Positions 7,467-14,628 of a stretch of 19,570 bases of DNA are shown here, piece by piece. This stretch comes from an uncultured Treponema sp. Lineage in GTDB: Bacteria; Spirochaetota; Spirochaetia; Treponematales; Treponemataceae. The notes beneath the pieces were generated by a model. It did no database searches. It was given only the letters and a program-made list of their open reading frames with translations, and was not told the origin of the DNA. The stretch is from NCBI GenBank assembly GCA_905373565.1, contig CAJPTT010000004.1:1-19570 (forward strand). The letters run 5' to 3'. The translations under genes and the position numbers were made by a program. Each line of letters begins with the position of its first letter. Position 1 is the stretch's first letter.

Positions 7467-8126
7467 ATGAGTGCCGATATACTGATAACAGACGATCGCT
7501 TGAATTTTTCGTTAAGCTTAGCCGATTTTTTACGGGTACAGGGGCAGCGCGTAATCGTTACCTCCGACCCCGAACAGATAAAGGAAAAAAAACAGGAGAA
7601 TACAATAGGGCCGGTACTATTATGGAACCGTCATTCTGTGTTCTCCCTACAGTCTTTACCACTCCAATTTAAAAATTTACAGTTGAATATTGAAACTGCA
7701 TTGTTGATCTTTGATGCACCGGCATATACCGAATTGTATTCCAATACGGGGGTGTTACATGCCGACCGAATTGTTACCGAACTGATTACCGCAAATATGC
7801 AGCTGGCATATACGCTGATGCGATACTTTATTCATAAAAAATCGGGAAAATTGATTTTTATACATCGCGAAGTTCCTCCTTCGTGCGGAAATATGCCGGT
7901 TGTCGCTGCATCCGGGGCATTTGTCCGGATGGCGGAGGCAAGTACGGCCTCTCTTGCACAGGAAGAAAATGCCCTTTTGCAAACAATGCTTGTCCGCCTT
8001 GAAGGAGAGGATAATGCTCTTTATATCGAATGGCTGGCAGCGCAGATAAGTCAGTCTGCTCTATCTCGTATGCCCGGCAAATGGATTAAAGCGGGACAGC
8101 GCGGTATTTTTGGAAAGCAGCTATAG
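7467..8126 (+). CDS. Unknown protein, probable degenerate short-chain dehydrogenase (SDR) fold
   Basis: I do not recognise a named family member. The 219-residue protein has the layout of an SDR: a first beta strand ADILITDD with a following helix and RVIVTSD (about 3-34), ALLIFDAP (78-85) where SDRs have the NNAG strand, a helix with N110 then SGKLIFIH (126-133) matching the GxIV-S strand, and VVAASGAFVRMAEASTASLAQE (145-166) matching the YxxxK helix. The functional residues are missing: no TGxxxGxG after strand one, and neither Tyr nor Lys at the active-site positions. It is therefore more likely a binding or structural protein than an oxidoreductase. There is no signal peptide or membrane helix. 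It precedes an MCP gene with an 83-bp gap. The fold call is my own reading, not a search result. Confidence 0.6.
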   Translation: MSADILITDDRLNFSLSLADFLRVQGQRVIVTSDPEQIKEKKQENTIGPVLLWNRHSVFSLQSLPLQFKNLQLNIETALLIFDAPAYTELYSNTGVLHADRIVTELITANMQLAYTLMRYFIHKKSGKLIFIHREVPPSCGNMPVVAASGAFVRMAEASTASLAQEENALLQTMLVRLEGEDNALYIEWLAAQISQSALSRMPGKWIKAGQRGIFGKQL

Positions 8127-8170
8127 ACACTTTAAAGCCTCATCACGTGGGCTTTTGAAGATATTTTACG

Positions 8171-8189
8171 TAGACAAATTGTTTGTCTA
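8171..8189. promoter_or_regulatory. Perfect inverted repeat upstream of the MCP gene, possible operator
   Basis: TAGACAAA-TTG-TTTGTCTA is a perfect 8-bp inverted repeat with a 3-base centre, 20 bp before the MCP start codon and just before its GGAGGAG ribosome site. The size suits binding by a dimeric regulator, or it could form a small hairpin in the mRNA leader. TAGACA could also serve as a -35 element with AATTAT 16 bp downstream, which would place the repeat over the promoter. Confidence 0.5.
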
Positions 8190-8209
8190 TCGAATTATGG
8201 AGGAGATCA

Positions 8210-10354
8210 ATGGCGGATAATAAGAGAAAAAGCATGTCCCTGCGTACCAAAATTTTGCTGTATGGCGTATTTTCACTGTGTTGTTTGGTAATATGCACCT
8301 GCGCTGTAATCGGTTTTCAAGTATATCAAGTGAATATCAAGCAATATGATCAAACTACCTCTCAACAATTTTTACTCATCGAACAAACGATCGACTTGTT
8401 TATGCAAAATAATAAAAATACGGTAAAAATGCTTGCGGAACAGCCTATCGTGCGTGCCGCCGATACCAGCCTCAATAATTACACGGTTTCCAAACAGGAT
8501 ATGATGCTGAAAAATATGCCCAAAGGGGAGATAGAGCAAGAGATGGTTACGCTTTTTAAGCGTATCCATAACGCCTATTCAGACACCGCCGAGGTGTTTT
8601 TCGGGTCTAAATGGGGAGGATTTGCCAGTTCGTGGGATGATACCGTCAGCGCAGGCTTTGATCCGCGAAAGCGTATATGGTATCGGCAAGCGGAAGCTGC
8701 CGGCGGCGAAACAATCGTAACGCCTGCGTATATGTCTACGATAGGGGTACCCGGTATCTGTTTTTCCCGTAAAGTTGTATCACCGGCGGGAGAAGCTATC
8801 GGGTGCGTAAGTATTGAAGTAAAGCTGGAACAGCTTACCGTGTTTATCGATTCGCTCAAGGTTGGAAAAACGGGCTATGTTATGCTATTCCAAAATGACG
8901 GTACTATTTTAGCCGATCCGAGGCACCGTGATTTAGTATTCACCAAGCTGGATGCTGCCGGTAATCAATATCTTAAAAATTTTCAAAATGCCGGTACAAA
9001 AGCGGAAGTAGTTACTATCGATAACAGTATATGGCGGCTCCGTGTTTTTTCAATCGATACGTTGGGGTGGAAAATAGGAATACTTGTAAAAAATAATGAA
9101 ATATTGGAAAGTTTTTACCGGCTTGTTGTTAGTATGATAATAGTCGGAACGGGCATGCTGATTGTGTTTTTCTTGCTTATTTTCCGCTTTTCCAAGCGCT
9201 TAAAAGGATATTTACGAAAGCTGCAGCTTATCTTTACAAAGATGGCATCCGGCGATCTTACCGGACGGTTTTATATTAAGAAAAATGATGAAATCGGACG
9301 TTTAATGATCGATTTTAATACGACAATGGATAAGGTTGCAGAGATGGTCAATTCCCTGATTCATGAATCGAAGACGATGCAGCATGTAGGGGATAATCTT
9401 TACAATAACATGAATGAAACGGCAAGTGCGATAACCGAAATCAGTGCGAATGTCGAAAGTATTAAACGGCAAGCGATAACACAGGCTGCAAGCGTCGAAA
9501 AAACCGGTAACGTCGTTGAAACCATTATCGAACAAATTCAACAACTCGATAAAGAGATTGCGGCGCAGGCGGGAGCTGTTACTCAATCTTCTTCTTCGGT
9601 GGAAGAGATGGCTGCAAACATCGTTATGATTACACAAACGCTGGAAAAAAACAATGATTTGATAAAAGAAATGTATTCGATGACAATCGATGGAAAAAAC
9701 GGCGCTCAAACGGCAAATGCGGTAGTTAAACAAATAGCGGAACGCTCCGACTCTCTTTTAGAAGCGAGTGTTATTATTCAGAATATTGCAAGCCAAACAA
9801 ACCTGCTTGCAATGAATGCCGCCATAGAAGCTGCCCATGCGGGAGAAACCGGAAAAGGATTTGCGGTTGTTGCCGATGAAATCCGCAAACTTGCAGAAGA
9901 ATCTAATGCGCAAGGAAAGCAAATCGGCGGCGCTCTGAAAGAATCTATCGAAATTATCCGTACTTTGATCGCTGCCGGTAACGGTGCGGAACAAATTTTT
10001 GATAAAGTATACGAACTTGCTACTCAAATTTCCGGGCAGGAAGATTTTATCACGCGGTCTATGCAGGAGCAGATGCATGCGAATAAGGAAGTGCTCACCG
10101 CAATTAAAGGGATCAATTCTACTACGAACACGGTAAAGGCCGGTTCGTCGGAAATGCTTTCGGGCAGCGGCGAGGTGGCGCGGGAGATGAATAAATTGGA
10201 CGGATTGACGCAAGTTATTACCAACAGCATGGATGAAATGTCCGCCGGCGCCATTCAAATAAATAATGCCGTTGTAGAGGTGAATGATCTGGTACAAAAA
10301 AATAAAGAGAGTATCGAGATATTGGCAACTAAGGTGAAAGAATTTACGGTATGA
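8210..10354 (+). CDS. Methyl-accepting chemotaxis protein with periplasmic Cache-type sensor
   Basis: A 714-residue transmembrane chemoreceptor that signals to CheA/CheW. I chose the ATG at 8210 because GGAGGAG lies just upstream; a TTG nine codons earlier has no such site. Order: cytoplasmic N-terminus, TM1 about 14-41, periplasmic sensor about 42-301 with double-Cache features (RIWYRQAE near 155-162, TPAY, DGTILADP near 230-237), TM2 about 302-327, HAMP about 328-380, then the signalling coiled coil with the conserved tip SQTNLLAMNAAIEAAHAGE (about 528-546). The Asp usual after the TPAY-like strand of amino-acid-binding Caches is not seen, so the ligand is unknown. There is no C-terminal CheR-docking pentapeptide. 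The stop overlaps the next gene by 4 bp. Confidence 0.95.
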   Translation: MADNKRKSMSLRTKILLYGVFSLCCLVICTCAVIGFQVYQVNIKQYDQTTSQQFLLIEQTIDLFMQNNKNTVKMLAEQPIVRAADTSLNNYTVSKQDMMLKNMPKGEIEQEMVTLFKRIHNAYSDTAEVFFGSKWGGFASSWDDTVSAGFDPRKRIWYRQAEAAGGETIVTPAYMSTIGVPGICFSRKVVSPAGEAIGCVSIEVKLEQLTVFIDSLKVGKTGYVMLFQNDGTILADPRHRDLVFTKLDAAGNQYLKNFQNAGTKAEVVTIDNSIWRLRVFSIDTLGWKIGILVKNNEILESFYRLVVSMIIVGTGMLIVFFLLIFRFSKRLKGYLRKLQLIFTKMASGDLTGRFYIKKNDEIGRLMIDFNTTMDKVAEMVNSLIHESKTMQHVGDNLYNNMNETASAITEISANVESIKRQAITQAASVEKTGNVVETIIEQIQQLDKEIAAQAGAVTQSSSSVEEMAANIVMITQTLEKNNDLIKEMYSMTIDGKNGAQTANAVVKQIAERSDSLLEASVIIQNIASQTNLLAMNAAIEAAHAGETGKGFAVVADEIRKLAEESNAQGKQIGGALKESIEIIRTLIAAGNGAEQIFDKVYELATQISGQEDFITRSMQEQMHANKEVLTAIKGINSTTNTVKAGSSEMLSGSGEVAREMNKLDGLTQVITNSMDEMSAGAIQINNAVVEVNDLVQKNKESIEILATKVKEFTV

Positions 10355-11115
10355 TAAAAGAAGCGGAAAAATTTGCCGGTACCGTTATCTGTGATATTTT
10401 AACATCGGTCGCTTCACTTTATAACGGCATAGAAGCCGATCAGAAAATATGGAAGGCACGAAGCCATATACAGTGCCCGGATGGCTGCGGCAGCTGTTGC
10501 GTTCATTTTGAACCGGAAGTATATGAGGCGGAAGCGTTGTATCTTGCGGCGTGGATGTTGGAGCATCAGAGTGAGCGGGCGGATCGTATTGCCGAAGCAG
10601 CGGACAGCGAAGCTTTTGCAGGGGGAGACGGCTGCTTTCTATTTGACCCCGATAGTCCGTATCACTGCACGGTATACGGAGGTCGATGCCTGATATGCCG
10701 GTTATTCGGTTTTTCGGGCGATCACGGCAAAGACGGCGCTATCCGCTGGAAGCCGTGCAAGTATATGCCGCCGTCCGCTAAGACATTGTCCGAAATTTCT
10801 GAAAAAACGCCGTCCGGAACCGCCGGTAACGCAGCTGGTGGAATTTCCGGTACCCCTGTCAACGGAATAGATACGGTGCAAGAGGTTCAAACAGGGCACC
10901 AATACGGGCAGGAAGAGATGATGCGGTTATTCGGCGCTGTTCCGCCGTATATGGGCGCCGCTTCGTCGGCTCTCTTAGCGTTAAACCCCGATGATACACA
11001 TCCCCGCCCCTTGAAGATTGCACTTCCCGCTGCGATTAAAAAGCTGAAAATGCTGTTGCGCTTTATCACGCCGCCCGAACCCGATTGTCCGTCGCCGCAT
11101 CCGTTAAGCGCCTAG
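10351..11115 (+). CDS. YkgJ-family cysteine-cluster (Zn/Fe-S) protein
   Basis: A 254-residue soluble protein with the YkgJ cysteine arrangement: C42, C46, C49 and C50 (CPDGCGSCC), C95, C106, then RCLICRLFG (C113, C116) and C136 (KPCKYMP). These probably bind a metal or Fe-S cluster; the function of the family is not established. Residues 141-185 are a Gly/Thr/Ser-rich linker that looks unstructured. The C-terminal part (186-254) is helical and then Pro-rich. The ATG overlaps the MCP stop (ATGA), so it is probably co-translated with the chemoreceptor. A shikimate kinase gene follows after 22 bp. Confidence 0.85.
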   Translation: MIKEAEKFAGTVICDILTSVASLYNGIEADQKIWKARSHIQCPDGCGSCCVHFEPEVYEAEALYLAAWMLEHQSERADRIAEAADSEAFAGGDGCFLFDPDSPYHCTVYGGRCLICRLFGFSGDHGKDGAIRWKPCKYMPPSAKTLSEISEKTPSGTAGNAAGGISGTPVNGIDTVQEVQTGHQYGQEEMMRLFGAVPPYMGAASSALLALNPDDTHPRPLKIALPAAIKKLKMLLRFITPPEPDCPSPHPLSA

Positions 11116-11137
11116 CGGTACCGCTATCCCGAACTTC

Positions 11138-11686
11138 ATGATACTTTTAGGACTGAGCCGTGCAGGAAAGACCTCCGTAGGGAGGCTCCTTGCCGAACGG
11201 CTCGGCTGCCGGTTCTACGACACCGATGAGCTTATCCGTATCCGTACCGGCTTAACGCCGCGGGAACTCTGCCGTCAATCGGGGGTATCTGCGCTGCACG
11301 CTGCGGAAGCAGCCGTTCTACGCGAGTGCTGCGGCCTTGACTTTGCAGCAGGCGAAAACTGCGCTGTCATCGCGGCAGGCGGCGGTATCTGCGATAATGC
11401 CGAAGCGTCGGCAATCATTGCAGCAATACCGCTGCGGGTGTTCCTCTATGCATCGGAGGCGGCGCTTTTTGAACGCTTAACACACGATACGCTGCAAACG
11501 GGGTATTATCCCGCATTCTTACACTTCCTACCTGTTGACCAAAAAGCGGAAGCGCAACGGCTTTTTACCGAATTGTATACGCGCCGCACCGAATGGTATC
11601 GCAAAAGCTGTAACCTCATCATCGACACGACCGGCTTGGACTGCGCTGCCGTCGCGGAAAAGGTAGCGGAACAATCCGGCAATTAA
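11138..11686 (+). CDS. aroK: Shikimate kinase (divergent)
   Basis: Shikimate kinase phosphorylates shikimate with ATP in the chorismate pathway. The 182-residue length and order of motifs fit: P-loop GLSRAGKTS (5-13), FYDTDELI with D28 and D30, AAGGGI (79-84), and RRTEWYRKSCNLIIDT (149-163), matching the C-terminal R-x(3,4)-Y and Ad-type strand. Two family features are altered. The FRxxE motif reads LHAAE, so the shikimate-binding Arg is His54. The lid RPLL reads YYPAFL, with no Arg. No Shine-Dalgarno site precedes the ATG, 22 bp after the preceding stop, so translation may depend on reinitiation. It may be a weak or altered kinase; the P-loop and Asp pair argue it still binds nucleotide. Confidence 0.8.
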   Translation: MILLGLSRAGKTSVGRLLAERLGCRFYDTDELIRIRTGLTPRELCRQSGVSALHAAEAAVLRECCGLDFAAGENCAVIAAGGGICDNAEASAIIAAIPLRVFLYASEAALFERLTHDTLQTGYYPAFLHFLPVDQKAEAQRLFTELYTRRTEWYRKSCNLIIDTTGLDCAAVAEKVAEQSGN

Positions 11687-11777
11687 AAACATATCATCTT
11701 GCTTTTCTATATACCATGAATGATATTCCGTGAAAGCCCGTAACAAAAAAAAATCAAAAAAGTTACAAAATTAATGA

Positions 11778-11806
11778 TTGACAAATGAAAAATAGCCTTG
11801 TAAAAT
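11778..11806 (+). promoter_or_regulatory. Strong sigma70-type promoter of the outer sheath protein gene
   Basis: TTGACA (-35, full consensus) and TAAAAT (-10, 5 of 6) are separated by exactly 17 bp, in AT-rich surroundings with an A-tract upstream. This is the best promoter in the window and fits a highly expressed surface protein. The predicted leader is about 70 nt. Confidence 0.85.
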
Positions 11807-11831
11807 ATATTTAATCAGGGGTGGTCGATAA

Positions 11832-11848
11832 AAAGCGTGTTACGCTTT
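11832..11848 (+). other. Hairpin in the outer sheath protein mRNA leader
   Basis: AAAGCGT and ACGCTTT form a perfect 7-bp stem with a GTT loop, roughly 20 nt into the predicted leader and 16 nt before the AAGGAGGT ribosome site. It could protect the 5' end or tune translation. It does not match a riboswitch class I know. Confidence 0.55.
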
Positions 11849-11882
11849 GACTGGACCCATAATTAAGGAGGTATTTTTTGGT

Positions 11883-13565
11883 ATGAAAAAATATCTATTC
11901 GTAAGCTTAACGATACTCTTCGCTGCCGCATTCGTGTGGGCGGAAGAAGCGACAATTCAGGAACCTAAGATAGACATTGAAGCTGATGCAACAGTCAGCT
12001 GGGGTGTCGATTTCGGTTCAGGTACGGGAAAATTGGAAGACAGGGCAATGCATGGCTTTAAAAATGCCGCTTCATGGAAGGTCAAGTTTCCGCTTATCAA
12101 AAAAGGCGATAAGACATCGGCAAAAAGCGATGTACCCGTATATGCCGAAGTAACATTAAAAGACATTGAGCTGAATATTCAGAGCAAGCACGACAAGAAT
12201 GATAAAAAATTTGCATTGGATGGAAAAGTTGATAAACTGAAGGCAAAGCTTGTATTCTACGGTGCATATCTGCAGGTATTTAATGAGCCCGGCTTTACAA
12301 CGAACTATGCAAATTTATGGGAGCCGCTTAAAAAAAGCGACAATTATGACGATGTAGAGGATATCGTTACCTCTACGTTTAAACCCGGCTTCAAAGGATA
12401 CGGTACAAAGATAGGTTATGCAAATAAGAATTTCATGGACTTGGACGTCGGATTAAAGTTTGGATCAAACGGTAACTGGGAATCTAAGCCAGCGGACGAT
12501 ACGATTGATTACTCCACCGGGACAGGCCTCATTGTTGAAGAGCCTAAGGCAACGGTGGTTCCCAAAGGCGAGGTATGGGTTAATGTGAAAACCGGAGATG
12601 AGCATTTTGGGGATGGGGATAAGAAAGCTCCCGCCGGTCCTTACCTCAAATATAGTACAAAGAAAGGACGAGGGGCATGGCATAGCAAATACGGTTTCGG
12701 GCTTGACTTTTCTATGAAGCCGCTGGATAAGATGCTCGGCATTAAATTCAACATTAATTCAACCTTTGTACATGCAAAGAATCATGACACCACAAAAGGA
12801 TATAATAACCTTTCAATGACTAATCAGGTTGAAAATTCGGTTGCTTTTAATATCGGCGCGGAGGTAACCTCAGAACCGATTGACGCATTGAAGCTTAAGC
12901 TGGGTTTTGACGGCGGTTCTTTGTTCCATACAGGTAATTATGTTCTGGAAAACGGCACGCCGAAAAATACCAAGGCCTTTTTATGGGATATGTTATTTGA
13001 TACCCAATATAAATGGGTAGGCGGCGGTTTGTATGTGGCATCTGCAGGCACTGCATATCAAGGCTTTGCGGAGAAGATTGACGATACGTCCAAAAAATAT
13101 ATTGCGGATATGGCGATGTATGTAAAATTTGAAACGAAGGGGGACAAAAAAGAAGCTTCTTACTTACTGGAAGGCTTGGATGCAGGTGTTCACCTTGGAT
13201 TCTATAAATTGCTTACATTTGCAAATAAAAAGAAAGATACCAAAATGGACGTGCCGATGCTTATGAAGCTGTGGGGTTCCTATAAGGTAACGATGAAAGA
13301 TTCTATGTGGATTAAACCGTTTGCAGCATTGTGGGTAGAAACCAACCATTGGGAGAACAAAACCACAACCGTTCTTACTAAACCGTATGTCGGCGTAGCG
13401 TACAACATAGGCGTAACCTACAGCCCCGCTGAAAAAGTTGAGGTAACGGCAGAGTGGTCTCATGGTAAATTTAATGAGAATAGATATTATACTTTGATTA
13501 AAGCTCCTGCTAATTATAATGCGCATAACGGCAAATTAGTTATGAGCGTCAAAGTCAAATACTAA
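11883..13565 (+). CDS. Major outer sheath protein family porin (Msp/Tpr type)
   Basis: A 560-residue outer membrane protein of the treponemal major outer sheath (MOSP) family, which forms porin and adhesin complexes. The ATG at 11883 follows AAGGAGGT (11 bases) and begins a signal peptide, MKKYLFVSLT onward, with likely cleavage after VWA (residue 20). The mature start resembles Msp/Tpr N-domains: VSWGVDFGSG, MHGFKN and FPLIKKGDK within the first 100 residues. The C-terminal part (about 440-560) is a run of alternating beta strands (WIKPFAALWVETN, GVAYNIGVTYSP) and ends in the aromatic MSVKVKY expected of a BAM-inserted barrel. It has its own promoter and terminator. It could be the main Msp of the strain or a paralogue; the sequence alone does not settle which. 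Confidence 0.9.
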   Translation: MKKYLFVSLTILFAAAFVWAEEATIQEPKIDIEADATVSWGVDFGSGTGKLEDRAMHGFKNAASWKVKFPLIKKGDKTSAKSDVPVYAEVTLKDIELNIQSKHDKNDKKFALDGKVDKLKAKLVFYGAYLQVFNEPGFTTNYANLWEPLKKSDNYDDVEDIVTSTFKPGFKGYGTKIGYANKNFMDLDVGLKFGSNGNWESKPADDTIDYSTGTGLIVEEPKATVVPKGEVWVNVKTGDEHFGDGDKKAPAGPYLKYSTKKGRGAWHSKYGFGLDFSMKPLDKMLGIKFNINSTFVHAKNHDTTKGYNNLSMTNQVENSVAFNIGAEVTSEPIDALKLKLGFDGGSLFHTGNYVLENGTPKNTKAFLWDMLFDTQYKWVGGGLYVASAGTAYQGFAEKIDDTSKKYIADMAMYVKFETKGDKKEASYLLEGLDAGVHLGFYKLLTFANKKKDTKMDVPMLMKLWGSYKVTMKDSMWIKPFAALWVETNHWENKTTTVLTKPYVGVAYNIGVTYSPAEKVEVTAEWSHGKFNENRYYTLIKAPANYNAHNGKLVMSVKVKY

Positions 13566-13584
13566 AAACAGTGCGCAGCATAAC

Positions 13585-13623
13585 GTGCAACTTCTAAAAA
13601 CTTCCGTTTTTCTCGAGATGCAC
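13585..13623 (+). repeat. Stem-loop of the TAAAAAC-N4-GTTTTT type after the porin gene
   Basis: AAAAAC (13596-13601), loop TTCC and GTTTTT (13606-13611) form the core; GTGCA (13585-13589) and TGCAC (13619-13623) pair further out across internal loops. It lies between the porin stop and the terminator. Its core reads AACTTCTAAAAACTTCCG, close to AACTCCTAAAAACTTTTG in the atpB-atpD element. Confidence 0.6.
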
Positions 13624-13648
13624 TAACATAAATGTACGCGCAAAAAAA

Positions 13649-13680
13649 GCCTGTTCCGCTAACACGGAACAGGCTTTTTT
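13649..13680 (+). terminator. Intrinsic terminator of the outer sheath protein gene
   Basis: GCCTGTTCCG and CGGAACAGGC form a perfect 10-bp GC-rich stem with loop CTAACA, followed by six T and preceded by seven A. It lies 84 bp after the porin stop. The flanking A and T tracts would allow it to work in both directions, but no convergent gene is present. Confidence 0.95.
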
Positions 13681-13754
13681 GTTAAAGGCTCGTGATTTGC
13701 GCGGCGTCTGCGGCCTTTACTTCACATCGCAAGTTTATCCGGCATCTGCCGTGA

Positions 13755-13783
13755 TTGTCTAGGCAAGAAAAAATTACTATAAT
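13755..13783 (+). promoter_or_regulatory. Promoter of the RNA-modification operon
   Basis: TTGTCT (-35, 4 of 6) and TATAAT (-10, full consensus) are 17 bp apart. The -10 ends 17 bases before the ATG at 13801, so the leader would be only about 10 nt, and no Shine-Dalgarno sequence lies in it. Confidence 0.7.
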
Positions 13784-13800
13784 GCGTCTTTGCTGTTATT

Positions 13801-14628
13801 ATGTGTAAAGAACCTAGCCGTATTTATTTTGAAGATGATTACTGTGCGGTTGCGTATAAAGCAATCGGTGAAAATTCCCAAACCTTTTTTACTCAGCTTT
13901 TTCCGCATAAACCGTTTATCGTTCCGGTCAACCGGCTTGATACTCCCGTGTCAGGCATCGTGCTGCTGGCCTTTTCCGCACATATACAAACGCTGTTTTC
14001 CCGCGCGTTTAAAGCCGGTTTAGTGCAAAAAGAATATTGGGCAATATGCGAACGGTCTACAGAACATCCCGCAGAAGTATCGGAGCCGCAGCGGCTGGAG
14101 CATTGGCTCGGCTTTCATACCAAAACGCAAAAAGCCTTTGTCGGCGCGGCTTCTATCGATATAACTCCTACAAAGACAAGTACGGCCGGTATCACAAAAC
14201 CTAAAAAGCATAAAAAGCCGGCGCTTAAAAAAGCCGTTTTATATTGGACTCTGTGCGGGGAAGGCGACCGCTACGACTTTATCCGTATAAGCCCTGAAAC
14301 AGGGCGCACGCATCAGATTAGGGTACAGATGGCAGCCGCCGGGCATCCCATCAAGGGAGACTTAAAATACGGAGCGCGGCGCAGTGAATCGAACGGCGGC
14401 ATACGGCTGCATTCCTACAAGCTCTCGTTTATCCATCCGGTTACGAACCAAAACATTACCGTTGAAGCGCCGCCTATGCAGCCCGACACCCTTTGGAATG
14501 CCTGCATGGAGGCATGCGCAAACAGTACAGCGTTTAGAAATAAGGGACAACCGGAAGCCGATGCGGATACAACCGCTCCAACTGCATTACCTACAAGCCA
14601 TCAAATAGGCTCGGAGCGGCACCTGTGA
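13801..14628 (+). CDS. RluA-family RNA pseudouridine synthase
   Basis: This enzyme isomerises uridine to pseudouridine in rRNA or tRNA. The 275-residue protein is a catalytic domain without an N-terminal S4 RNA-binding domain. The catalytic motif is VNRLDTPVSGIVLL, with the active Asp at 47; most RluA members have HRLD, here NRLD. The second hallmark is ETGRTHQIRVQMAAAGHPI with GDLKYG (about 167-191). A Lys/Thr-rich insert lies at about 118-144, and a polar tail, probably disordered, at about 240-275. The target base cannot be told from sequence. It is first in an operon, with its stop overlapping the next start (GTGA). Confidence 0.9.
   Translation: MCKEPSRIYFEDDYCAVAYKAIGENSQTFFTQLFPHKPFIVPVNRLDTPVSGIVLLAFSAHIQTLFSRAFKAGLVQKEYWAICERSTEHPAEVSEPQRLEHWLGFHTKTQKAFVGAASIDITPTKTSTAGITKPKKHKKPALKKAVLYWTLCGEGDRYDFIRISPETGRTHQIRVQMAAAGHPIKGDLKYGARRSESNGGIRLHSYKLSFIHPVTNQNITVEAPPMQPDTLWNACMEACANSTAFRNKGQPEADADTTAPTALPTSHQIGSERHL

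Noticed and set aside
8134..8156. AAAGCC/GGCTTT hairpin after the SDR-like gene as a terminator
   Set aside because: Stem of only six pairs, a ten-base loop and no adequate T-run.
9302..10297. Two minus-strand open frames (143 and 179 codons) inside the MCP gene
   Set aside because: They are complements of the MCP coiled-coil region, which keeps antisense frames open; no independent support.
11691..11726. ATATCAT/ATGATAT inverted repeat after aroK as a terminator
   Set aside because: Seven AT-rich pairs with a 22-base spacer and no T-tract; too weak.
11807..11882. Riboswitch in the porin leader
   Set aside because: The leader is short and shows one small hairpin; no conserved riboswitch core was recognised.
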